Assembly: GCA_040793985.1 (NCBI GenBank) | Contig: JBFNJI010000034.1 | Span: 29,268-93,267, forward strand | Source of the DNA: Thiodiazotropha sp040793985 | Lineage (GTDB): Bacteria > Pseudomonadota > Gammaproteobacteria > Chromatiales > Chromatiaceae | Reading direction: 5' to 3' | Length of the DNA stretch: 64,000 nt | Part shown: positions 45,057-51,904 of the stretch, in pieces | Numbering within the stretch: position 1 is the stretch's first letter | Layout: each line of letters starts with the position of its first letter | Notes under the pieces: model-generated | The model's database searches: none | What the model was told of the DNA's origin: nothing | What the model saw: only the letters and a program-made list of their open reading frames with translations | Translations under genes and position numbers: made by a program

Positions 45057-46343
45057 TTATGTCTCGTTAGGTTCGGATGATGGCCCCTTATCTATTGGCA
45101 TTCCCAACGCCTTCCGCATTTCATCCATCCGTACTTTTGCCAGCGCCATGCGCTTCTGGCGTTGTTCCTCAGTCTCCTTCGGTTCCGTGGCTGTGTCTTG
45201 GCGTGCTACCTGTTGACGCTGAATCTCCCGCGCGTGCCGGGCATCCCGTACCTTGATGCCGAGATTGGGCACAAACTCGCCGGATTTCATCCGTTCACAG
45301 AGACGGAACAGGAAGCTGATCTCGTCATAGACCGGTTTCATACCCTTTTGCTCGGCCTGGAACCGTCCCTCCAGCTCATCAAGAATCGGCTGGCGATCCG
45401 CTGGGGCGAGTTTGGAAAGATAGCGGTTTGCGATGTCTCGCTGGTTTTCGCCCAGACGCCGCGGATATACCAGCGGCTCACCATGCTCACCGACATGCAT
45501 AAATTTCGACGCATCTTCACCAGAAGTAGTAGTTGTTGTTTTTTTATTATTACTACTACTACAACCTGAGTTCGATTTATGTGCATTCGATTTTTGAACT
45601 CGGGTCTCAACCGAGTTCGAATTTTGGTCACGGTGATCCCGCGCCTGACTGTTGCCCATAGAATCTTGACGAATCTGCTGGATAGCATCGCGGGTAAACG
45701 AGAAGAACCGGCGTAGTCCTTCGTTACCTGTGCTCACCGCTGACTGTAACCGCCGTTCGATTGGATGCTCCAGGGCGCATACGTCACGCCCGCCCCTGAC
45801 ATCCTCTTCAATGGACGCCAACACGCCCTTGGCCACGGTACGCACCCGGGCATGACCATGGCTCACGGCCTTGTTCAGAAAGGCCATGTAGTCGCCATCC
45901 AGGTGAATCACATCGGCAAGTGGCAGGGGCTCATCATGCAGTGCATAGACGTTACCGCGAAACCGTCCGCTCGCTTTACGCATACGTCCACAGAGGGTCA
46001 ACCAGCGCGAGGCACGCAGGATGGCAATCGCACGGGCTATCGTAGAACGCGATGAAACATTGGCCAGGCGGGAAATGGTTTCATAACTCGGAAAAGCGGC
46101 ATTAGCCCCTGTCTCCCGAACCGCCAACATGATGACCATCCACACCAGTTTGTCGACTGGCTCGAGTACCGGATCGCGGATTACCGCAGTGGGAAAAGAC
46201 TGGTGCCGGTTTCCGAGGAAAAGGACCGTGTCGGCAGCACCGCCATCGCGTGATGCCTCCACACGAGCGATGGTGGCCTTGATCAGTTTGTCGAGGGCGA
46301 GTGTTTCCGGACGAATGACGCCTGTCTGCTCATCCATCATCAC
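45057..46343 (-). CDS. STY4528 family ICE replication/regulatory protein
   Basis: A 428-residue protein. The N-terminal half has a winged-helix domain (about residues 50-120: DKLVWMVIMLAVRETG ... SYETISRLANVSSRSTIARAIAILRASRWLTL), as in plasmid replication initiators and the STY4528 family. The middle carries a low-complexity Ser/Asn/Lys/Thr stretch (about 262-275) encoded by a trinucleotide run at 45525-45564. The C-terminal region (about 300-428) is basic and helical. Its position between TIGR03761 and DUF2857 is typical. It overlaps the DUF2857 gene by 14 nt. Confidence 0.88.
   Translation of the reverse strand: MMMDEQTGVIRPETLALDKLIKATIARVEASRDGGAADTVLFLGNRHQSFPTAVIRDPVLEPVDKLVWMVIMLAVRETGANAAFPSYETISRLANVSSRSTIARAIAILRASRWLTLCGRMRKASGRFRGNVYALHDEPLPLADVIHLDGDYMAFLNKAVSHGHARVRTVAKGVLASIEEDVRGGRDVCALEHPIERRLQSAVSTGNEGLRRFFSFTRDAIQQIRQDSMGNSQARDHRDQNSNSVETRVQKSNAHKSNSGCSSSNNKKTTTTTSGEDASKFMHVGEHGEPLVYPRRLGENQRDIANRYLSKLAPADRQPILDELEGRFQAEQKGMKPVYDEISFLFRLCERMKSGEFVPNLGIKVRDARHAREIQRQQVARQDTATEPKETEEQRQKRMALAKVRMDEMRKALGMPIDKGPSSEPNET
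45525..45564. repeat. Trinucleotide microsatellite inside the STY4528-family gene
   Basis: On the plus strand about 40 bp consist of AGT units, GTT units, a T-run, ATT units and ACT units in succession, encoding a Ser/Asn/Lys/Thr stretch. All length changes by whole triplets keep the frame; slippage of the eight-T run inside it would not. Confidence 0.8.
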
Positions 46344-46935
46344 CTACCTGAGCGGCACCATCGTCATTCTGGCCGGTCAGGTTTCCGTACTGTGCCCATC
46401 GCTGGGTCAGGTTCCAGATGGCGCGCATCGGCACCCCGGTCTCCCGGTGGAGTTCCAGGTAATCCTTGGGCGCGAGTAATCCAGTTGTCTCCCCATCGAC
46501 CCGGCTCGACCAGGCCTGCCAGAGCCGGTGGGAACTTTCCTCATCGGCTTCGGGGGGACGCCCGACCGAAGGGCTCACCGACAGAGTACGCCTTAGCCGA
46601 CCGTAATCACGGGCATTCAATCCAAACAGGATCAACAGCATCTCATGCGGCGCATCGGCTGCAATCAACGACTGCAGAGTTTCTTCTGATTCGCGCTGCA
46701 CCCGCAGGTGATCGATCATCGGCCAGTACACCTGCCGATTCAGGGCGATATCCAGACAGTGGGCACGAAGCGATTCAACACGGTACAGGTCCGAGACGTT
46801 CATCTCCCGCAGAGCCTCGATCTCGCGTGGACCGAATTTCATGTTTTGCAGGGCCACGTGGTCCCCTTCTGCCAGGCAGCGAATGGCATACATCAATACG
46901 GCGGTGACCAGGTCGGATTCCTTCGTGCTTTCCAT
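46330..46935 (-). CDS. DUF2857 (STY4526) family ICE protein
   Basis: A 201-residue protein matching DUF2857: NMKFGPREIEALREMNVSDLYRVESLRAHCLDIALN in the N-terminal half and MLLILFGLNARDYGRLRRTL in the middle. It is predicted all helical, with a likely helix-turn-helix in the C-terminal third. Family members are regulators or replication helpers in the SPI-7 and PFGI-1 class of elements. It overlaps the STY4528 gene by 14 nt and follows parB by 5 bp, so the block is one operon. Confidence 0.88.
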   Translation of the reverse strand: MESTKESDLVTAVLMYAIRCLAEGDHVALQNMKFGPREIEALREMNVSDLYRVESLRAHCLDIALNRQVYWPMIDHLRVQRESEETLQSLIAADAPHEMLLILFGLNARDYGRLRRTLSVSPSVGRPPEADEESSHRLWQAWSSRVDGETTGLLAPKDYLELHRETGVPMRAIWNLTQRWAQYGNLTGQNDDGAAQVGDDG

Positions 46936-46940
46936 TGCCT

Positions 46941-48518
46941 CTACTCCCAGACCGATACACCGGTATCCGCGGCGATACGGCGGATGCGTCGATAGGTATC
47001 CATCAAGGCCAGCAAATCACGCCAGTCCCGATCATCGAGCGGCCGCCAGAGCCGATAGCCGGTGTGACCCGGATCCAGTGTCCAGATACTGCTGAATAAC
47101 AGATCGGCATCTTCGGTCTCGAGTGCACGGCGAAGGATGGACTCGTCCGGTAGGAGCGGCAGCATGGCCTCGAGCGGCGCAAAGGTCATCTCCGCACAGG
47201 CCGCCAACTGCCACCACAGCATGGTGAGCTGACTCAAGCTATCCTCGTCGAGCTGGTCCGCCAGGGTTGGATCTGGAACATCGCGTAATACGAATCCCAA
47301 GCCTTTGCCGGACACCGCTTCAACGAGGTCCGCCATACCGTTACGCTGGGCCAGTCGTGTCGCAAGCGTCCAGGCTCGGCCACGCAAAGACTTCAGATCG
47401 TTCGGGCTGGTATCGTTGGTGAGATTCGGTAGTTCAGTCTCAGGTTCAGAAATCTCTTCGACATCGTCATCCAGAAGGCCAGTATCCGGCGCACTACCTG
47501 GATTCGACTGATCCGGTAGTTTCTGTGGTAACTCATCAGTAGATGCTCGATCCGAATTGGATATAGGAGAACGTCCATCATCCTGATCAACATCATTATC
47601 GAATGATTCGTCTGTAGGGGACTCAGGTTCTGATGATTCCTCATTCGGTTCCACTTCGGCTTCCGGTATCACCAGTTCCCTGCCGGCCATCTCGGCCTCG
47701 AGCATCACGCGTACGGTATGAATGCTGACATCCAACGCAGAGGCAATTTCAGATTCCAATGCGCTGCGGAGTACATCTGTGTCCCAGTCGGGGCTATCGT
47801 ACCGTTTGCATAGTGTCGTGAAGACCTCTTCGAAATCCTCTGCCGACTCGGAACACCGATCCTGCCAAATCTTGTGAGCGGCACGCTCCAATCTGCGAAT
47901 GCGTTCGACATGCGGCCTGCCGAGCCCGCCTTCGAGCGCAATGGGAATGACGGGTAATAGACGACTGACTGTGTACACCATCTGGGAAATACGCGCCTGG
48001 GTAATGCGATACCCGGCACGGCGGAGTTCTGTTTCGAGACGCCGTTGAGAGATCACATCGAGACCGAGTTCTTCGGCAAGCAATTTTTGCGCTTCGCAAA
48101 CAGCGCGCGCCTTATCGATGAAGGTAAGACCTCCCCGCAGGTCGTTTTCCCGAAGATGCGCCAGCAGGACATCAGATTCACAGCACCAAGCTTTGAGCAG
48201 GCAAGGTACTGCGGCAAAACGGGGATCACCGGTCTCGGCGAATAACTCCTTCAGTATGATCAGCCGCGTATTACCACCGGCATGGACGATAAAGTCAGTC
48301 GCATCTGGGCGCTGCGTGACCACCAAAGGTTGGTCCAGACCAGTATTGCGAATCGAGTCTCTGATCCGGTCATATTCGGGATTGCGGCCGTGACGCGGAT
48401 TGTGCTCGTATGGCTGAATTCGGGAGATGTCGATCATCTGTGGCGCCGGGCTAGTGGTTGCTTCTGCCGGTTGTGAGATCGACAAATTCTCAGACGGCGT
48501 TGTGGGTTTGCCAGCCAT
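46941..48518 (-). CDS. parB: ICE ParB family partition protein (TIGR03764)
   Basis: A 525-residue ParB-like protein. The N-terminal ParB/Srx domain has the motif PYEHNPRHGRNPEYDRIRDSI (about 34-55), FIVHAGGNTRLIILKEL (about 75-91) and the ENDLRGGLTF segment. A helix-turn-helix follows (about 160-185, RRLETELRRAGYRITQARISQM). A long acidic, disordered linker (about 285-370) and a C-terminal domain specific to ICE ParB proteins complete it. It binds a centromere-like site and helps keep the excised element. The partner ParA is not in the window. Confidence 0.92.
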   Translation of the reverse strand: MAGKPTTPSENLSISQPAEATTSPAPQMIDISRIQPYEHNPRHGRNPEYDRIRDSIRNTGLDQPLVVTQRPDATDFIVHAGGNTRLIILKELFAETGDPRFAAVPCLLKAWCCESDVLLAHLRENDLRGGLTFIDKARAVCEAQKLLAEELGLDVISQRRLETELRRAGYRITQARISQMVYTVSRLLPVIPIALEGGLGRPHVERIRRLERAAHKIWQDRCSESAEDFEEVFTTLCKRYDSPDWDTDVLRSALESEIASALDVSIHTVRVMLEAEMAGRELVIPEAEVEPNEESSEPESPTDESFDNDVDQDDGRSPISNSDRASTDELPQKLPDQSNPGSAPDTGLLDDDVEEISEPETELPNLTNDTSPNDLKSLRGRAWTLATRLAQRNGMADLVEAVSGKGLGFVLRDVPDPTLADQLDEDSLSQLTMLWWQLAACAEMTFAPLEAMLPLLPDESILRRALETEDADLLFSSIWTLDPGHTGYRLWRPLDDRDWRDLLALMDTYRRIRRIAADTGVSVWE

Positions 48519-48521
48519 TGG

Positions 48522-48776
48522 TCATTCCCATCCCTGCAGGCCGACGAATATCTCCGGGTAACGAACCAGGCTTTCCCGCGGCACCGGCTCAAGTCGCCCT
48601 CCTGATCGGTCCGCCACCCGCTGGCTGATCTGCTCAATTCGTGTCGCCATCTGCGGGCTCGCATGCCGGTGCTTACCAGCCAGCTGATACAGATAGGCTA
48701 CTGAGTCGTTGCAAACGGTGGCCAACTCGGCGCGTTCCCTCTTGCTGGCGTATTTCAAAAATGTCCTTAGCTTCAT
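48522..48776 (-). CDS. Cro/YdaS-like small regulator
   Basis: From the Met at 48774-48776 (MKLRTFLKYASKRERAELATVCNDSVAYLYQLAGKHRHAS) the product is 84 residues with a Cro-like helix-turn-helix (SVAYLYQLAGKHRHASPQMATRIEQ). Two Mets 4 and 7 codons upstream are alternative starts. It is first in the maintenance operon, 3 bp before parB, and divergent from the CI/LexA-type repressor, the arrangement of a phage-like genetic switch. It likely antagonises the repressor to commit the ICE to excision and transfer. Confidence 0.7.
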   Translation of the reverse strand: MKLRTFLKYASKRERAELATVCNDSVAYLYQLAGKHRHASPQMATRIEQISQRVADRSGGRLEPVPRESLVRYPEIFVGLQGWE

Positions 48777-48787
48777 GATGCCGGACA

Positions 48788-48850
48788 TTAGCACCATGCT
48801 TATCTATCAGCAAGCTAACTCGCCAACTAAATGTTTATCTTTATGCTAAA
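48788..48850. promoter_or_regulatory. Putative switch operators between the Cro-like and repressor genes
   Basis: Two related 17-bp sites, ATGCTTATCTATCAGCA (48796-48812) and ATGTTTATCTTTATGCT (48831-48847), match at 12 of 17 positions, 35 bp apart, between the divergent genes. The first overlaps a near-palindrome TTAGCA-CCA-TGCTTA (48788-48802). They are good candidates for repressor and Cro binding sites and overlap the likely promoters. Confidence 0.5.
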
Positions 48851-48869
48851 TTTCTGCTATATTCCCTGC

Positions 48870-49559
48870 ATGATGCGCGTACCAGAAAAAATTCGGCTGA
48901 AGAATCTCGAGCTTCTGATTGCCGAGGCAGGCTCTGCTGCGAAACTGGCCGAACGAGTCGGCACCAACAGTTCCTATATCAGCCAGGTCCGGCGCCAGAT
49001 GCGCACGAAGAAAGGTACTCCGCGGGGCATCGGTGACGATCTGGCGGAAAAGCTGGAACGCGGAATGGACAAGCAGGAGGGCTGGATGGACGCACCACAC
49101 AGGGAAGAATGGGAGCAGTCGGACATTGCCGGCACGGAGGTCAATGCCCACCTCGGACCGGACATACGCAGCCTATGCCCAGTGATCTCCTGGGTGCAGG
49201 CCGGAGATTGGATGGAAATCGCCGAGGGTTTCCAACCGCAATATGGTCAGGAGTTGCTACCCTGCCCCGTCAGTTGCAGCAACGATTCTTACGTCCTGCG
49301 CGTACGAGGCGTCAGCATGGAACCCAAATTTCATGACGGTGACCTGATCTTCGTGGATCCTCATGTCGAGGCGGTCCATGGAAAATATGTGGTCGTCATG
49401 ATTGAAGACACCGCAGAGGCCACTTTCAAACAACTTATCGTCGAGGAAGGCCGTCAGTACCTGAAGGCACTGAACCCGGAGTGGCCAAATCGGATCATCG
49501 AGGTCAACCAGAATGCCCGGATCTGTGGGGTTGTGGTGTTTAAAGGGGAGATGGTTTGA
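48870..49559 (+). CDS. LexA/CI-type repressor with S24 autoprotease domain
   Basis: I start at the ATG at 48870 (MMRVPEKIRLKNLELLIAE); the frame is open 13 codons further upstream but that part carries operator-like DNA. The 229-residue product has an XRE-type helix-turn-helix (AAKLAERVGTNSSYISQVRR, about residues 22-41) and a C-terminal S24 domain. The likely self-cleavage site is Ala-Gly in ISWVQAGDW; the nucleophile Ser is in RGVSMEPKFHDGD and the general-base Lys in HGKYVVVMI. Such repressors are cleaved on RecA activation, so this ICE is probably SOS-induced. It faces the Cro-like gene. Confidence 0.9.
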   Translation: MMRVPEKIRLKNLELLIAEAGSAAKLAERVGTNSSYISQVRRQMRTKKGTPRGIGDDLAEKLERGMDKQEGWMDAPHREEWEQSDIAGTEVNAHLGPDIRSLCPVISWVQAGDWMEIAEGFQPQYGQELLPCPVSCSNDSYVLRVRGVSMEPKFHDGDLIFVDPHVEAVHGKYVVVMIEDTAEATFKQLIVEEGRQYLKALNPEWPNRIIEVNQNARICGVVVFKGEMV

Positions 49560-49740
49560 CCAAATAATACTTTTTACTAATTCTGCGTTATGTGTGATAT
49601 TCAATCGCGAACAAGTTATCTGAAAAACATTAACAATGGGCATTCAAAGGAAACGGCTACAAAAACAATGCTGAAGCGGAGCCGGATATTTTCCCCTTGC
49701 TCTATCCTCCATGATGGCTTTTCCTTATTCTCGATTTTAC

Positions 49741-50427
49741 CTAAAGTTCGGTTCTTAGCGAGAGCAGCCGTTTGAATAGGTTACGTCTTTCAAACGGGTC
49801 TGAAGTACTAAATAGCGAGACGCCACTTCCTTGTATTTCGGCACGCATTTGTAAACCGCTTCCGGCGTTTAATAGAGCATTCCCTATATTTCTCCTTTCA
49901 AAAGGATCCGATAAAGAACCTTCTATAAAATCGGCAATAGTAAATAATTCATTGCTGGTTGCTGTTTTTAGCCAATGCATAAAATATTGAACATCTACAG
50001 GCACGTAATGCGGATCCTCGAGCATATCTTTGCGCTGACCACTCTCTTCACTACCATTCAACAAAGGATCATCATAACTTATTATGCCGCTAGGCTTAAT
50101 TTCTTCAATTGCATCTAGAATTCTTCCCTTCACATGCCAGGATGCAAATGTAGAAAATCTATATCCTTTGGATATTTCATATTTCTTCAACGCATCGAGC
50201 AGCCCCCATACTCCCGCTTGTATTAAATCATCCATTGGTAGATGACTATAATTTAGGTCTCGAGCAATAGCTTTAACTAAATAAATATGACTCTTGATCA
50301 ATTCATCTCGCGCTACTTTATCGTTGTGATTTAGGGCTTTCTCTAAAAGCACTTCCTCCTGTTCGACGGATAATCTCGTATCAGACACACTTGCACTTGT
50401 TTTTCTTGTCTCATCGTAATTAGGCAT
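49741..50427 (-). CDS. Sigma-70 region-2 protein, last gene of the cyclodipeptide operon
   Basis: A 228-residue protein with a clear sigma-70 region 2 (about residues 20-110: DELIKSHIYLVKAIARDLNYSHLPMDDLIQAG, then GYRFSTFASWHVKGRILDAI), which binds core RNA polymerase and the -10 element. I cannot find a region 4 helix-turn-helix after it. Instead the C-terminal 75 residues hold a duplicated SDPFERRN motif (about residues 172-180 and 210-217). Either promoter contact at -35 is made by another protein or the tail is a new domain. It overlaps the receiver-like gene by 8 nt and is therefore co-expressed with the four genes above it. Confidence 0.8.
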   Translation of the reverse strand: MPNYDETRKTSASVSDTRLSVEQEEVLLEKALNHNDKVARDELIKSHIYLVKAIARDLNYSHLPMDDLIQAGVWGLLDALKKYEISKGYRFSTFASWHVKGRILDAIEEIKPSGIISYDDPLLNGSEESGQRKDMLEDPHYVPVDVQYFMHWLKTATSNELFTIADFIEGSLSDPFERRNIGNALLNAGSGLQMRAEIQGSGVSLFSTSDPFERRNLFKRLLSLRTEL

Positions 50428-51904
50428 CTGAATCGTCTCCCCAAAGTAGTAGACGGGAAGAAATGTATCGATGAAATACGGAATCTTCTAGTTTTTCATT
50501 ACCAACAAGATCATTCTCATCAGATGCCAAACACCTTAGCAGGCGCCGCTCCGTAGGTCTCAGCCCCTTTACTTTTCCATCTGCGGAGAATCCTTTTCCT
50601 TGTAAGATATCTGGGACACTTAGTTCCATTCTAGTCATAGCTGCCTCCCAGTTATTATCACGATAGCTAGGACTAGACTCAGGAAGCATAATAGGATTTT
50701 TTGGCAGAGGGAAAAGGGCAAACCAAAGGTCATTTTCAATAAGACGAGGAAAATTAGAAGACAATTCGAGTTCCTCTAATTTTGCATTAATGTGCAGCAT
50801 ATTAACGACAAGCCGATACGACATTAGAACGACAGCTAATCGTCGAATATCATTAGTATAATTGTTGTTGCGTATTTCAGCACATACTCCACATTCTTTA
50901 ACTGACACACCACAACGGTCGTTAAGTTCTTTTATCTCATCTTTGTCACCTTGCTTTCGCAAACGCTCTGTGAGCATCCACCGATCACGCAATTGTTTAC
51001 ATTCAGCAGATTGTTTGTCGGCCGTATAGAATGCCCAGAGTTCGTCAACCAGCTGCATTGCTGTGTTGAAATGCGTCCTATTCACTAAATGTTCAAATAA
51101 CTCCTCTGCCCACTCGCTAATGGCAGCGGGCCTATTATCGGTGGAGGTGTCAACAAATAGGCCATCAACTGGTAGCTTTCGCAGTGCATGAGGAGACCGA
51201 ATCGTAAGAACATCGTGATATTTATGCGGGTCAGCTAAAGCTTCGAGATCGGACGGCGACACAACTATGTCACCGGATTTGAAAAGCGTACTGATTCGCC
51301 TCCTTAACTGTTTTGCACCTTCCTTAAGAATGCTGGCCCAGCGCCGATCCTCGAGACCGATATACTGGAAGTCAACACCCAGAAATGGCTCTACAAGTGC
51401 GTGCAGCGTTTCGACCTCGGAGGGCATCTCACTCAGATATCGTGTCATGGGAACTATCGCTGCCGGGTGTTTGTACGACAGTGCCCCATAAAAGAGTGAG
51501 ATCAAAAGGCCCTCGAAGTTGACACCGCGTACGGACGTCATGGAAGAACCTGACCGCGGCGGCACATTAACGGACACATCATCTTCATCAAGGGAATTCA
51601 GATCCTTGTCAACCTCCACGTCCGTCTGGTCAACTACGGCCACACCCCCACGCTTTGACAGATTATAGTCCGTCGCGATGATCTCTGCGGGCAAGATAGA
51701 TGTGTCATCTGAGAACCAGAAACCTCTAACCACGGGCGCGAACTCCATGGCAGAACGAAAGGACAGCGCCTCATCTTTAGTTCCTGGGTGGACGATCTCA
51801 AACCAATCCTGATATTCATGTGGGACAATCTGTCCTTCGGGATAACCGTCCATCTCTTCACGGTCGTCAATCCACAAAACTCGAATTTTGTCGTAACCAT
51901 TCAC
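50420..51904 (-). CDS. Receiver-like signalling protein with unknown output region
   Basis: A 494-residue protein. The N-terminus looks like a response-regulator receiver: acidic pair in VLWIDDRE (Asp 13-14) after a beta strand, and a candidate phosphoacceptor Asp 79 in IIATDYNLSKRGG. About residues 95-115 are an acidic insert. The rest (about 130-494) is not a known DNA-binding output; it contains KECGVCAEIRNNNYTNDIRRLAVVLMSYRLV and a conserved-looking ending with LRPTERRLLRCLASDENDL. Since the gene overlaps the histidine kinase by 4 nt, it is presumably its partner. The output may control the sigma-like protein encoded next. Function is inferred from context. Confidence 0.6.
   Translation of the reverse strand: MNGYDKIRVLWIDDREEMDGYPEGQIVPHEYQDWFEIVHPGTKDEALSFRSAMEFAPVVRGFWFSDDTSILPAEIIATDYNLSKRGGVAVVDQTDVEVDKDLNSLDEDDVSVNVPPRSGSSMTSVRGVNFEGLLISLFYGALSYKHPAAIVPMTRYLSEMPSEVETLHALVEPFLGVDFQYIGLEDRRWASILKEGAKQLRRRISTLFKSGDIVVSPSDLEALADPHKYHDVLTIRSPHALRKLPVDGLFVDTSTDNRPAAISEWAEELFEHLVNRTHFNTAMQLVDELWAFYTADKQSAECKQLRDRWMLTERLRKQGDKDEIKELNDRCGVSVKECGVCAEIRNNNYTNDIRRLAVVLMSYRLVVNMLHINAKLEELELSSNFPRLIENDLWFALFPLPKNPIMLPESSPSYRDNNWEAAMTRMELSVPDILQGKGFSADGKVKGLRPTERRLLRCLASDENDLVGNEKLEDSVFHRYISSRLLLWGDDSDA

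Noticed and set aside
45057..48518. Plus-strand open frames of 100-170 codons inside the maintenance genes
   Set aside because: They mirror genes with clear family identity on the minus strand and have no ribosome sites.
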